64,000 nt of DNA, from contig CAWAIR010000018.1 of assembly GCA_963782045.1 (NCBI GenBank), positions 1-64,000 on the forward strand, written 5' to 3'. Position numbers and translations under genes: made by a program. This DNA comes from CAVSRC01 sp963782045. GTDB taxonomy: Bacteria; Pseudomonadota; Alphaproteobacteria; Rhizobiales; Kaistiaceae. This document shows positions 7,080-15,246 of the stretch, one piece after another (the stretch's first letter is position 1; each line of letters begins with the position of its first letter). The notes beneath the pieces were generated by a model, which worked only from the letters and a program-made list of their open reading frames with translations, did not search any database and was not told the DNA's origin.

Positions 7080-7946
7080 ATGGGCTGGTTCAGAAAGCGT
7101 GACAAGTCTCTCGTAGAGCAATTCTGGGACCCCCATGGAATCGACCCGGCCGTCCTGGCTGAGAGGCGCCTTCATCCTGCAATCGACCTCACACCGTTGG
7201 CCAAGGCGCTCGGTGGCAAAGTGCGCCCCTGTCAGCACCTCAGTCGCAATGTGGGAGAGGTTGAGTATCAGGAACTGGTGGCGAAATGGCACGGCTTTCG
7301 GGTTCGGGTGGGCACAAGTGACACGCGTGTGGACTGCAGCCTGGGACCATTCCCGGCACCTGTCGGCTTTTCGGTCAATCAGCCAAACCTGGTGGGCGGC
7401 GGGCAAGAGCCCTTGGAGCGTCCCGTTCCCCACCTCGGCTTGCAGATCTTCTGGTCGAGGGTCTGGCGCTCAGCCGACATCGCCGCCTGGCTCCAAGTGC
7501 AAGGGAACGCCGACCTGATAGCGGCACTTCATCTCGCGGCCGATGAGGCGCTCCATGTTTGGGGCGAGGTCTCCTTGGTCGGCCGTCCGGAGCGAGCGTC
7601 GGTACAGACGATTGAGCAGCTCTGGGACCTTGCCGAGGCTGTACGCAGTGACGCCGACCCGGACTTGGTCGACGGCCTGACCTTCGACCTGGAGAAGGTC
7701 CCTGCCGACCTGCGGCCGCTCGAGTCCCTGGTCCGCCGCTTCGCAGTTGGCGATGACATCCTACGGGCGGAGCTGCTCGCCGAGGCCACGCCTGATGAGC
7801 GTGCACAGCTCTCCCACTGGGTCACGCCTCTGCTGTCGCGCATCGATGCGTTCCTCGACACGTTCGAGGAGCCGCACTCGGATGAGGCGATACTCCTTGG
7901 TCGATTGGCCGAGGCCACGTGCGAGATCAACCGCAGTGACGCCTAA
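7080..7946 (+). CDS. Cassette protein of unknown function (288 residues)
   Basis: Cassette 10. A soluble protein starting MGWFRKRDKSLVEQFWDPHG, acidic towards the C terminus, with a helical C-terminal half rich in Leu, Ala, Asp and Glu (PDLVDGLTFDLEKVPADLRP, LSHWVTPLLSRIDAFLDTF). I recognise no motif. ATG 7080 is supported by AAGGGGAG 5 bp upstream; the TTG at 7047 that opens the frame lies inside the small palindrome and is rejected. The stop codon TAA is part of the GCCTAAC core of attC 10, so gene end and recombination site overlap. Confidence 0.7.
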   Translation: MGWFRKRDKSLVEQFWDPHGIDPAVLAERRLHPAIDLTPLAKALGGKVRPCQHLSRNVGEVEYQELVAKWHGFRVRVGTSDTRVDCSLGPFPAPVGFSVNQPNLVGGGQEPLERPVPHLGLQIFWSRVWRSADIAAWLQVQGNADLIAALHLAADEALHVWGEVSLVGRPERASVQTIEQLWDLAEAVRSDADPDLVDGLTFDLEKVPADLRPLESLVRRFAVGDDILRAELLAEATPDERAQLSHWVTPLLSRIDAFLDTFEEPHSDEAILLGRLAEATCEINRSDA

Positions 7947-8030
7947 CAAGCGCGTCAACCTGACGCGATCAACGGTGACTGTAGTGACCTCAGACCGCAG
8001 CCCGCGCAGGTTACGCGCGGTGCGTTAGGA
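7941..8030 (+). repeat. attC site 10 (90 bp)
   Basis: Left core GCCTAAC supplies the stop codon of cassette 10; right core is GTTAGGA, with A instead of the usual pyrimidine. First-subtype arms AAGCGCGTCAACCTGACGCG and CGCAGGTTACGCGCGGTGC are intact. Confidence 0.9.
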
Positions 8031-8040
8031 AGAGTGGACG

Positions 8041-8271
8041 GTGAGCGACTACCCGCAGGTTCCCGAGGCCGTTGGAGACAGGGCGCAGCAGTTCCCGGAA
8101 TCGTCCGATGGCGCCCAGCGCGTGACACTCATCCTGGCCAACGGTCGCCGAATTCCGCATGTCTCGCTCGCCGGTCACGACATCGTCAAGGTTGGCACGA
8201 AATGCGTGGAGTGCGCTGCTGACCTCGGTTTCGCAGTGGGCGACATCGTCGATGCGGTCTCAGAGGTGTAA
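8041..8271 (+). CDS. Cassette protein, small soluble (76 residues)
   Basis: Cassette 11, from GTG 8041, 10 bp after the attC. After a polar N terminus comes a compact region with strand-like repeats (RVTLILANGRRIPHVSLAG, HDIVKVGTKCVECAADLGFA, VGDIVDAVSEV). A CVEC pair might bind metal, but only two cysteines are present. No family is assigned. Confidence 0.6.
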   Translation: MSDYPQVPEAVGDRAQQFPESSDGAQRVTLILANGRRIPHVSLAGHDIVKVGTKCVECAADLGFAVGDIVDAVSEV

Positions 8272-8296
8272 CGGGCCGGGGCGTTATGTACGACCT

Positions 8297-8386
8297 TCCT
8301 AACAAGCGCGTCAACCTGACGCGGTCAACGGTTTCTGTAGTAACTTGGAGCCGCAGCCCGCGCAGGTTACGCGCGGTGCGTTGGGC
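8297..8386 (+). repeat. attC site 11 (90 bp)
   Basis: Cores TCCTAAC and GTTGGGC with first-subtype arms; the interior GTAGTAACTTGGAGCCGCAG matches sites 1, 14, 20 and 21. Confidence 0.9.
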
Positions 8387-8401
8387 ATACGGGAGGCAGG
8401 C

Positions 8402-8647
8402 GTGAGCGAAGGGGCGACCAACAGGCGAGCCGACAAGGTGGTCGATGCAGTCGCGTTCTGCATCATCGGTGTTGCCTGTGTCGCCGGCATCGTCTGGGCT
8501 CGGGACGTGCCGTTCATCGTCGCCATGGTGATCTTCGGGATCTCCATCGTCTCGTGGTACGTCTGCAGGTTCGTCCGTGGACGCAGGCGACGGTCTCGTG
8601 CGTGCCCGCGGGTTCGAACTCGTGACTCCTCGGCCGCTGACGACTGA
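8402..8647 (+). CDS. Cassette-encoded small membrane protein
   Basis: Cassette 12, 81 residues from GTG 8402 behind GGGAGGCAGG. Two hydrophobic segments (VVDAVAFCIIGVACVAGIVW and FIVAMVIFGISIVSWYVCRF) are followed by a strongly basic tail (RGRRRRSRACPRVRTR), the positive-inside pattern of a helical hairpin with cytoplasmic ends. Function is unknown. Confidence 0.62.
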   Translation: MSEGATNRRADKVVDAVAFCIIGVACVAGIVWARDVPFIVAMVIFGISIVSWYVCRFVRGRRRRSRACPRVRTRDSSAADD

Positions 8648-8665
8648 CCATGTGCTCGGTGCGAT

Positions 8666-8749
8666 GCCCACAAGCTGCATCAAGCTGGCTCGTCAAGCGT
8701 CGCGGCAGGGTGGCCGCGACGCTCGCAGCTTATGCGCCGGGCGTTCGAC
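8666..8749 (+). repeat. attC site 12 (84 bp), degenerate cores
   Basis: Second-subtype arms (GCATCAAGCTGGCTCGTC and GACGCTCGCAGCTTATGCGC) are clear, but the left core is GCCCACA and the right core GTTCGAC, both off consensus. The central bulge region is shorter than in its relatives. Confidence 0.75.
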
Positions 8750-8779
8750 GTATCCGGCGGGACGGCGTCAGGAGGCGTG

Positions 8780-8995
8780 GTGAACGCAAGCTCGCGGAAG
8801 GCGCTCAGGTGGGCGCTGCTCATTGCCGGCGCGCTCGGCCTGCTGTGCGCTGTGGCGATGCTTCGCGTCGCCCTGGAGCAGTTGGCTTCAGACTGGCCGC
8901 TGATCACCGGCAAGGCTGGGCCCGCTGGGGCGCCGCCTCGACCTCTGCTGTCCGAGGCTGCTCGCCGGCGCTCTTTGTGCGCTGCTGCTACGTAG
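8780..8995 (+). CDS. Cassette-encoded membrane protein, probably cut short by a frameshift
   Basis: Cassette 13, GTG start after AGGAGG. It begins VNASSRKALRWALLIAGALG, with one clear membrane helix followed by a second amphipathic stretch, and stops after 71 residues. The next 290 bp up to attC 13 keep similar composition without one long frame, so the gene may continue after a frame change (for example VWIAALVGIAALARDPVIAV near 9125). The true extent is uncertain. Confidence 0.45.
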   Translation: MNASSRKALRWALLIAGALGLLCAVAMLRVALEQLASDWPLITGKAGPAGAPPRPLLSEAARRRSLCAAAT

Positions 8996-9283
8996 CCGTC
9001 CCTTGGCTCGTCAGGTCTACGCCGCCGCTGCAGCGGCGGCCATGGCTCGCCTACGCGCAGGCGGCGTGCGCCGGGCAGCCATTTGGCTGCAGCAGGTAGA
9101 GCAGACGTTGCACTACGTCCCGTCTGGATCGCCGCTCTCGTGGGCATCGCCGCACTGGCTCGGGATCCCGTCATTGCTGTGGTAGTCGCCGTCCGTCCTG
9201 CGCCGCGGAGGCTCCGCGCGGCATCGCCGCCGAATCACGCCTGTGAGGCTCGTATCAGGCCACTGTGACTGCGGGAGCGGAAC

Positions 9284-9373
9284 GTCGAACAAGCGCATCA
9301 ACCTGACGCGGTCAACGGCTTCTGTAGTAACCTCCAGCCGTAGTCCGCGCAGGTTATGCGCGGTGCGTTAGGC
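9284..9373 (+). repeat. attC site 13 (90 bp)
   Basis: Cores GTCGAAC and GTTAGGC with first-subtype arms AAGCGCATCAACCTGACGCG and CGCAGGTTATGCGCGGTGC. Confidence 0.92.
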
Positions 9374-9390
9374 GGGCAGAAGGAGCGTCA

Positions 9391-9816
9391 TTGAGCTACG
9401 ACCTAATGGTGTTCGACCCCGGGGCGGCGCCTGCTGATCGTGCGACCTTCTTGACCTGGTACGACGAGCAGACACAGTGGTCGGAATCGCACGGCTACGA
9501 CGATCCGATGGTGTCAGAACCCAAGCTCCGCAGCTGGTTCATGGACATGATCAAGGTGTTTCCGGCCATGAGCGGCCCGTACTCCGACAGCGGCGCGGAC
9601 GAATCCAGCGTGGCCGACTACAGCGTTGGCCGCTCAGTGATCTACGTTGCGTTCTCTCGGTCTGAAGTGGAAGCAGCCTACAAGAAGACCTTCATGACCG
9701 CCCAGAAGCATCACCTCGGCTTCTTCGATGTCAATGTAGGGAGCGGTGATCTGTGGTTGCCCAACCCCGGCACGGGGAGGCTGAGGCGTGTCCACTTCAA
9801 CAAAACAAGTAGGTAG
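9391..9816 (+). CDS. Cassette protein of unknown function, intact copy of the duplicated cassette
   Basis: Cassette 14, 141 residues, initiated at TTG 9391 behind AAGGAG. The protein starts LSYDLMVFDPGAAPADRATF, continues with aromatic-rich segments (TWYDEQTQWSESHGYDDP, LRSWFMDMIKVFPAMSGPY) and ends with FFDVNVGSGDLWLPNP. It resembles a family of small uncharacterised proteins I associate with mobile cassettes and secretion-island orphans, but I cannot name it. The copy at the left edge is interrupted by IS3, so this is the only intact copy seen. Confidence 0.78.
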   Translation: MSYDLMVFDPGAAPADRATFLTWYDEQTQWSESHGYDDPMVSEPKLRSWFMDMIKVFPAMSGPYSDSGADESSVADYSVGRSVIYVAFSRSEVEAAYKKTFMTAQKHHLGFFDVNVGSGDLWLPNPGTGRLRRVHFNKTSR

Positions 9817-9847
9817 CGGCAACTTGAGAGCGGACCGGTGCGATGCC

Positions 9848-9937
9848 GCCTAACAAGCGCGTCAACCTGACGCGCCCAACGGTTCATGTAGTAACTTGGA
9901 GCCGCAGCCCGCGCAGGTTACGCGCGGTGCGTTAGAG
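9848..9937 (+). repeat. attC site 14 (90 bp), twin of site 1
   Basis: Left core GCCTAAC and the whole interior match attC 1. The right core is GTTAGAG here versus GTTGGGC there. The difference begins inside the core, as expected when the same cassette has been joined to two different downstream neighbours. Confidence 0.92.
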
Positions 9938-10358
9938 CCCAGTCGACGAAACCTAAGGGAGGACGTTGTTTCGTCATGGTTGAGTCGTGGCGCTGGCCGT
10001 CGCCTTGCGGCCGGCTGCGGGACTGCCATCGTCATCGCTTCTAGCCGGTCCGTCCGGCGGCGTCTTGGTTCACCGAGAAGCTCGACCAGGCCAAGCGGCC
10101 GAGCACCATCCGCGAAGGTGCTCGGGCCGGCAAGCGACGGCCTTCGTCCCTCACGGGCGAGTTCTTACATCGTCGGCGCTGGCGGCGCTCACTGTGGCGT
10201 GCAGGCAGAAGCTCCACGAGAGTCCGGTCGCGGGCCACGATGAACTGATCAAGTAGCCCACGGCCGGTGCTGAAGAGAACGCCCCCTACCCACCCACAAG
10301 GACGCTTCAAGGCCGTCACAGCGCGAAACCCGTCGAAGGTATGGAGGCGATGGACGAG
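9938..10358 (+). other. Cassette 15, no convincing gene
   Basis: The 421 bp between attC 14 and 15 contain open frames on both strands, but none has a good start, ribosome site and composition together. The plus-strand frame 9987-10256 (89 residues, Ala/Leu/Arg-rich) and a minus-strand frame 10041-10376 overlap. A frameshifted gene is possible. I leave it unassigned. Confidence 0.4.
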
Positions 10359-10445
10359 CTCTAACAAGCGGATCAAGCTGGCTCGCCAAAGCGCCGCGGC
10401 AAGACGAGGCCGCGGCGCTCGCAGCTTATCCGCGGTGTGTTAGAT
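10359..10445 (+). repeat. attC site 15 (87 bp)
   Basis: Cores CTCTAAC and GTTAGAT with second-subtype arms AAGCGGATCAAGCTGGCTCG and GCGCTCGCAGCTTATCCGCG; the terminal stem carries GTGT instead of GTGC. Confidence 0.87.
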
Positions 10446-10662
10446 GCACGTCGTCGGGGGGTCAGCGTGATGCGTAAGGAAGACACCAGTCGCATCTCTA
10501 TCAACCACTCCGGGCCAGAGTCCTGTAGGGACCGCCAGAGCCCCCCACCCGCGCTACTCCGATCTCCGCACCGCCGACCTTCGAGTCGTTGGTGCCACTG
10601 TGGCAACCAGCAGCGCATCCTGGGACTCCGGCCCGTCCCTCGTGACTGGCCTGGGCTCCGGC
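10446..10662 (+). other. Short cassette 16 without a secure gene
   Basis: A 217-bp unit. The only plus-strand frame (start GTG/ATG near 10468, MRKEDTSRISINHSGPESCR onward) runs into attC 16 and shows no recognisable features. It may be a real small cassette protein of about 70 residues or a non-coding cassette. Confidence 0.35.
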
Positions 10663-10753
10663 ATCTAACAAGCGCGTCAACCTGATTCGCAGCGGGTCTG
10701 GCTCGAGCTTCGTCGGGCCAGACTGCTCACAGGTTACGCGCGGTGCGTTAGCC
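10663..10753 (+). repeat. attC site 16 (91 bp)
   Basis: Cores ATCTAAC and GTTAGCC; arms AAGCGCGTCAACCTGATTCG and CACAGGTTACGCGCGGTGC. The interior (GGTCTGGCTCGAGCTTCGTC) is not shared with other sites. Confidence 0.88.
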
Positions 10754-10773
10754 AGACTGGGGGCGATGCGGTC

Positions 10774-10986
10774 GTGACTGCCGAGACTCAGCACCAGTGT
10801 CCACACTGTGGGGCGGCCTACGACCGTCTGCCGGAGTTCTGCACGTCGTGCGGTCGCCGTCTCACCAGCGTGAAGCCCGAGGGTCGTCTCACCCGTATTG
10901 GCCGCGCGCTGCGCATCCTCAAGCCCGCCGATCCTCTGGCGCGAATCCCAAGGGCGTCGGCGAGGCGTACAAACATGGGCCCATGA
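10774..10986 (+). CDS. Cassette-encoded zinc-ribbon protein
   Basis: Cassette 17, 70 residues, GTG start. The N terminus has a classical four-cysteine zinc ribbon (HQCPHCGAAYDRLPEFCTSC, two CxxC pairs separated by 13 residues), followed by a basic segment (GRRLTSVKPEGRLTRIGRAL). Stand-alone ribbons of this kind often bind nucleic acid or sit on membrane proteins; here the hydrophobic part is missing, so the gene may be shortened by a frameshift. The role is unknown. Confidence 0.6.
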   Translation: MTAETQHQCPHCGAAYDRLPEFCTSCGRRLTSVKPEGRLTRIGRALRILKPADPLARIPRASARRTNMGP

Positions 10987-11012
10987 ACCACCCACGCTGA
11001 CGTGCTCAGCTT

Positions 11013-11099
11013 GGCTAACCAGCGCATCAACCTGTCGCGTCCAGCCGATAACATCCGCCTGGAGGGCAGCCCGCGCAGGTTATGCGCGGTGCGTTAGCC
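11013..11099 (+). repeat. attC site 17 (87 bp)
   Basis: Cores GGCTAAC and GTTAGCC; arms CAGCGCATCAACCTGTCGCG and CGCAGGTTATGCGCGGTGC. Confidence 0.9.
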
Positions 11100-11121
11100 G
11101 CACCAGTTCGGGAGGTCCGCC

Positions 11122-11437
11122 ATGACCGATGAGCAAGTAGCCACTGCCGCCATCGACTCGGCTCGACGTCCGACTCCCGTCTGGGCAGCTGATCGTCGCA
11201 GTCGCTTGCCTCATTGCGGGGGCGACTCGGCTGATGGCGTTCGCGACAAACAGGGCCTGGTTCTACCTGCCGAGTATCGTTCTGCAGGCTCTTGCCGTCG
11301 GCCTGGCGGTCCGGGCGCTCACGCAGGGGCCAGAGAAGATGGCCCTGTATTTCGCGATCCTTGTCGTGGCAGGCGTCGTGGCGCTGCTCACCGTCATCGA
11401 TGTGTTCTTCGCGGCTCTGTTCTCGTGGGGCGGCTAA
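11122..11437 (+). pseudogene. Cassette-encoded membrane protein, frameshifted
   Basis: Cassette 18. The start ATG 11122 follows GGGAGG and opens MTDEQVATAAIDSARRPTP; the frame then becomes poor. From about 11175 the neighbouring frame reads LPSGQLIVAVACLIAGATRL, continuing to VVALLTVIDVFFAALFSWGG and a stop inside the core of attC 18. Joining the two gives about 104 residues with three hydrophobic segments. A single indel near 11170-11185 explains the break. Confidence 0.55.
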
Positions 11438-11523
11438 CATGCGCAATCAACCTGGTCTCGCAGCGGCGCCGGCCTTGTACCCTGCAGCTGTCGCGCTCGC
11501 AGGTTATGCGCAGCGCGTTAGGC
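11432..11523 (+). repeat. attC site 18 (92 bp)
   Basis: Cores GGCTAAC (its TAA is the stop of cassette 18) and GTTAGGC; arms ATGCGCAATCAACCTGGTCTCG and CTCGCAGGTTATGCGCAGCGC. Confidence 0.87.
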
Positions 11524-11539
11524 CGAACTCGAGGCGCAG

Positions 11540-11951
11540 ATGCCAGCCGTGTCCGACACCATGTCCGATGTGGAGCCGACGCCCACACTGTCCGTGGGCT
11601 GGGTTCAGGGTGGGCCCGAGGCGGAACCGTGGAACGTGCACCTACGAGAGATCCAAGCAGGTCATGGCTCTGCGGGAGGGCGTCGAGTCGCAGCTCAACG
11701 TCAACGTGGTCTTCCAAGTTCCGGGCCGCTACCTGGAGCCGGAGTTCGACGGCGTCCGCACCGGCAGGTTCAGCAAGCGTGACGCCCATCTGCTGGTCCA
11801 GGTCGCCTTGCCGGCGGAACCGCCTGACGATGCGGCGTTCTACCTGAGAACAGCCATGGTCGCCGCCGTCGACGAGGCTGAGACCTGGAACGTGCGTCGG
11901 CGCAAGGGATTCGACACCGTCGTGTTGCACGATCTGGTGCGGCGGCTCTGA
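11540..11951 (+). pseudogene. Cassette-encoded soluble protein, frameshifted
   Basis: Cassette 19. Start ATG 11540 gives MPAVSDTMSDVEPTPTLSVG and holds to about residue 38 (EPWNVHLREI). The continuation is in another frame from about 11655: SKQVMALREGVESQLNVNVV, then PGRYLEPEFDGVRTGRFSKR and a conserved-looking end GFDTVVLHDLVRRL. The repaired protein is about 137 residues. I recognise no family. Confidence 0.5.
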
Positions 11952-11964
11952 GTTCGGGTGGTCG

Positions 11965-12054
11965 GCCTAACAAGCGCATCAACCTGTCGCGAACCAACGG
12001 TCTCTGTAGAACTTGGGACCGCAGCCCGCGCAGGTTACGCGCGGTGCGTTAGGT
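11965..12054 (+). repeat. attC site 19 (90 bp)
   Basis: Cores GCCTAAC and GTTAGGT; arms AAGCGCATCAACCTGTCGCG and CGCAGGTTACGCGCGGTGC. Confidence 0.9.
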
Positions 12055-12105
12055 GGATGGCCCGGCCAGCAAGTATGCGACCGCGAAGGCACCCGGAGGT
12101 GCGCA

Positions 12106-12435
12106 GTGACTGGTCCACTCGATTCCACGGGGCCTCACGAATCGCCGAGGCGGTCGAGGTTGGTAGCCAGCGACTGGCGTGCTGGTCCTAGACTCGCGCT
12201 GTTCTGGGTGGCGCTCGGGCTGTGTCTGCTTTCGCTCGTCGCGCTGGCGGTCGTGCTCTTCGGCTTCAGAGTGAGTTGGCGCGACGGTAACATCGCCCTG
12301 TTGATCGGCCTTCCGGCTGCTCTCATCTTCCTAGTCACGAGCCTCCTGCTGCGGGCCGGCCTCCGGACTGGCTACGTGCTGGCCTTCACATTGCTCTGTC
12401 TGATCGGTCTCGCACCGCGTTCAGCATGTGGCTGA
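12106..12435 (+). CDS. Cassette-encoded membrane protein, two to three helices
   Basis: Cassette 20, 109 residues from GTG 12106 behind GGAGGT. A polar N terminus (VTGPLDSTGPHESPRRSRLV) precedes hydrophobic segments LALFWVALGLCLLSLVALAV, NIALLIGLPAALIFLVTSLL and VLAFTLLCLIGLA. The frame also reads back through attC 19, which is an artefact of the attC having no stop in that frame. Unknown function. Confidence 0.6.
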   Translation: MTGPLDSTGPHESPRRSRLVASDWRAGPRLALFWVALGLCLLSLVALAVVLFGFRVSWRDGNIALLIGLPAALIFLVTSLLLRAGLRTGYVLAFTLLCLIGLAPRSACG

Positions 12436-12464
12436 TCCAGTGAATCAGTGAGCGCCATTGAACC

Positions 12465-12554
12465 ACCTAACAAGCGCGTCAACCTGACGCGGCCAACGGT
12501 TTCTGTAGTAACTTGGAGCCGCAGCCCGCGCAGGTTACGCGCGGTGCGTTAGGC
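12465..12554 (+). repeat. attC site 20 (90 bp)
   Basis: Cores ACCTAAC and GTTAGGC with first-subtype arms; the interior is the common GTAGTAACTTGGAGCCGCAG form. Confidence 0.92.
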
Positions 12555-12579
12555 GAACACGGGTAGACGGGGCCCTCCA

Positions 12580-13270
12580 CTGAGCGAAGACGCCCGGGAG
12601 CGACTGACAACGGGGCTGGAGGCCAGTCGGCGTCCGGTCCCCTGGTCGACCACGGACACCGTCTGGGGCCTGGCCCTCGGCCTCTCACTGCCGCTGGGAC
12701 TCAGGCTCGCGGACGTGTCCACCTCCGCGCTCCGGGAAACGACTCCCCCCTCCATGCGTCGGTACTGTTGGCGCTCGAGATCGTGTTCTACGGCTGGCTC
12801 GTGGGCTGGGCTTGGGCCTTCTCGCTCCGCAAGCACCACCTCGGCCTCGCTGCCTGGGGCTTCGTGCGGCCGCTTCCGGCCACCTATGGGTGCGTCCCGC
12901 TCGCACTAGTCCTCTCGATCGTCGTGCAGATGGCGCACATCGGCATCGCAACCCGCCACCTGTCTCAGTGCCGCCGTGGCTCACGGAGACGCACGCCGGC
13001 ATCGCGCTCAGCTTCCTGAGTGCCTGCGTGATCGCACCCTCCGCCGAGGAGGTCTTCTTCCGCGGCTTCGTCTTCACCGGCCTCGCAGGTTCGACCGGCT
13101 GGCTCTGGGCGGCAATCATCTCCTCTGCTCTGTTCGCAGCGTCGCACTTCGATAGGCATACTCGGGATCGGCGCCACTGTTCATCGCCGGGACTGCGTCC
13201 TGTGCTGGGTGAGGCGCACTCGGGCTTCGCTCGGGCGTCCGCTGTCTTGACTCTCCCGGCCATGAACCCT
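12580..13270 (+). pseudogene. CPBP-family intramembrane metalloprotease (CAAX protease-like), several frameshifts
   Basis: Cassette 21. Three frames in turn carry recognisable parts: WSTTDTVWGLALGLSLPLGL, then LALEIVFYGWLVGWAWAFSL and a third hydrophobic run, then the family signature APSAEEVFFRGFVFTGL (motif 1, EExxxR) with ALFAASHFD (motif 2, FxxxH) near 13040-13150. The last motif region is broken again. CPBP proteases are polytopic membrane enzymes that cleave prenylated or bacteriocin-type peptides; many serve in immunity or peptide export. Breaks near 12755, 12960 and 13150 mean that it is a pseudogene or contains sequencing errors. Confidence 0.7.
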
Positions 13271-13315
13271 CGTCTGGGGGGGTTCGTGTCAGTTCGTAGT
13301 CGGCGTGTGTCGAAA

Positions 13316-13405
13316 ACCTAACAAGCGCGTCAACCTGACGCGGCCGACGGTTCCTGTAGTAACTTGGACCCGCAGCCCGCGCAGGTTACGCGCGGTGCGT
13401 TGGGC
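13316..13405 (+). repeat. attC site 21 (90 bp)
   Basis: Cores ACCTAAC and GTTGGGC with first-subtype arms AAGCGCGTCAACCTGACGCG and CGCAGGTTACGCGCGGTGC. Confidence 0.92.
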
Positions 13406-13422
13406 AGAAGTGGGGTGGAGAC

Positions 13423-14026
13423 ATGGACGTAGCGACACTTGGACAGAGGGAGGCGACCTCGAGGCGTCGTGGGCCCCGCGCCTTCATCGTCATCCTTGCC
13501 GCCCTCGTCGTCGTCGGGATTGTCGCCCTCGCCGTCTGGTGGGCTTATCCGCGAGTCTTTCCCGTCGAGGCGATCCAGGTTGAAGCCCGGGGATGCCTAC
13601 ACAGCTCTCTCGGGGGTGACCATCATGGTGCCCGGGCAGCAGGCAGCGCAGGCGTACAGGGAGCGGCGCCCGGCAGCATCGAGCGGTGTCGGCATAGCCG
13701 ACAGCCTCGAACTCGCCAAGGCGATGCCGGGCTTCCCCGACGTCACCGTGTTCTCGTACTGGGACGCGGCGAGGAATCGCGTCTTCCGCGGCGTCGCCAA
13801 GACCTACGCGCTCGTCGGCTCGAGCGACGGGGGCGCGTCTGAAGTGCGCTGGCGCGACTTCGGTGCGGACGGTTCGGCGCTCGCCGTTGTGACGCGGGTC
13901 CCCGGCCACGACACAGGCATGGTGCTGGCTTTCGGGGTGCCCGGAGTGACGAGCGCAGCCTCTGCCCGTGAAGCGGCTAGCCGTCTCTGGTCTCAGCTCT
14001 CAGCACAGGGCGCGTCACCACCGTGA
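13423..14026 (+). pseudogene. Cassette-encoded membrane-anchored protein, one frameshift
   Basis: Cassette 22. ATG 13423 behind GGGGTGGAG opens a basic N terminus and one membrane helix (AFIVILAALVVVGIVALAVW), then shifts frame near 13580. The second frame encodes an extracytoplasmic domain (GVTIMVPGQQAAQAYRERRP, FPDVTVFSYWDAARNRVFRG, ALAVVTRVPGHDTGMVLAFG). The repaired protein is about 200 residues with a single N-terminal anchor. No family is recognised. Confidence 0.55.
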
Positions 14027-14054
14027 GCCTCCCGAAGCCGATGGCGAAGCACCT

Positions 14055-14141
14055 GCCCAACATGCGCATCGAGCAGAACGCCACAAGGTCTGCCGTGAAC
14101 CGGCAGGGCAGTCGCGTCTGCTCATGCGCCGGACGTTAGCC
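14055..14141 (+). repeat. attC site 22 (87 bp), third subtype
   Basis: Cores GCCCAAC and GTTAGCC; arms ATGCGCATCGAGCAGAACGCC and GTCGCGTCTGCTCATGCGCC match site 7. Confidence 0.87.
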
Positions 14142-14149
14142 GTGCAGGA

Positions 14150-14684
14150 ATGGGATCCGTTTATCGCTTTCTATCCACGGTCGAAGAGGCGCCAGTCGTT
14201 CTCGACTGGTTCCGCATGCTGCAGGACGCGCCGGTCGAGAGCGCGCACGAGCAGGGCACGCTGTTCTTCTTTGGCCAGTTCGGGGCTCCCGACCCGGAGC
14301 CAACGAAGTCCCCCCTGGTCAGCGTCATCCTGCCCGCGAGCAAGCGTGCGCTCCGACGACCATTGGCGAAGTGCATTTCCTCGCCACGCCGCTTTCTGCC
14401 TTCGCGGGCTTGAACGCGGTGAGCCGCCAGTTCCGTCGCTGGCTTGGATCTCACCCCTGCATCTTCTCTCGCCGCCCCGACTTCAGCATCGGTGGGACTA
14501 CTTCCTCGAAGGCAGCGTGCGGAACCACGACTCGGACATCTTCGCTTTGCCCGAGGGAATGACGGCCTTGCAGAACGGCTCCTACTTCGTCGATGCCGAC
14601 GACAACGACACCTTCCTCGACCGCATCTGCCGCACGCTCCAACTGCGCGGCGTAGAGGGACTCCAGTACCGGCATCCATATTGA
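14150..14684 (+). pseudogene. Cassette-encoded soluble protein, two frameshifts
   Basis: Cassette 23. Pieces in three frames follow one another: MGSVYRFLSTVEEAPVVLDW and SPLVSVILPASKRA from ATG 14150; VHFLATPLSAFAGLNAVSRQ from about 14371; then DYFLEGSVRNHDSDIFALPE and the C terminus DRICRTLQLRGVEGLQYRHP. Joined, they give about 178 residues, with no signal or membrane segment. I recognise no family. Confidence 0.5.
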
Positions 14685-14692
14685 GAATGACG

Positions 14693-14755
14693 GATTAACA
14701 AGCAGATCAACACAGACGCCGCTGCGCGGCGCTGGTTATCTGCAGGACGTTAGCT
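14693..14755 (+). repeat. attC site 23 (63 bp), short form
   Basis: Cores GATTAAC and GTTAGCT; arms AAGCAGATCAACACAGACGC and GGCGCTGGTTATCTGC form a near-perfect hairpin with a short loop. It lacks the long middle part of the other sites and resembles the compact attC form common in other integrons. Confidence 0.88.
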
Positions 14756-14770
14756 GTAGCGCGAGGGGGC

Positions 14771-15201
14771 GTGTGGCCAAACCACTCGATATGAGCGTGG
14801 CTTCCGGAGCCCGTGGCGACTCCTTGGCGTCCGCTCGGCGGCGGCGCGCGGACACGCCTCCCGCATCGCGCTGTTCAGTGCGGTCTTCGGCCTGGCGCTG
14901 TGCTGCTTCTCAGTGGCCGTCCACCAGCACCTTCTGAGCTCGGTCCTGCCGGCGCGCCGACTCTGCTCGTCATCTCCTCGAGCTGGTGCCACTGGCAGGG
15001 ATCGCGCTGGTGTCTCTCGGTCTTGTCCTCGGCGTCGGCGTGATCTTCTGGTGTCTCTGGAAGGGCGCCGCGTTGCCGCTGGCGGCTGTGTGGTTCATCG
15101 TTCCTGGTCTGCTTGTGCTGGCAGCCCTGCTCCTCTTCGTCGCCTGGGGACTCGTCTTCGCTGCCCTTTTCGAATCGCAACCGCTCAGGCCGCCCGGTTG
15201 A
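14771..15201 (+). pseudogene. Cassette-encoded membrane protein, frameshifted
   Basis: Cassette 24. The intact part is the last 70 residues (from about 14986): VPLAGIALVSLGLVLGVGVI, a central FWCLWKGAALPLAAVWFIVP and LLVLAALLLFVAWGLVFAAL, three hydrophobic helices. Upstream, another frame holds a further hydrophobic stretch (ALFSAVFGLALCCFSVAVHQ), so the gene probably starts near a GTG at 14771 and is broken near 14960. Unknown function. Confidence 0.45.
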
Positions 15202-15246
15202 TGCCGGTTCGCCACAAGTGTGATCAGTCCACCGGCGAAGCGCAAC

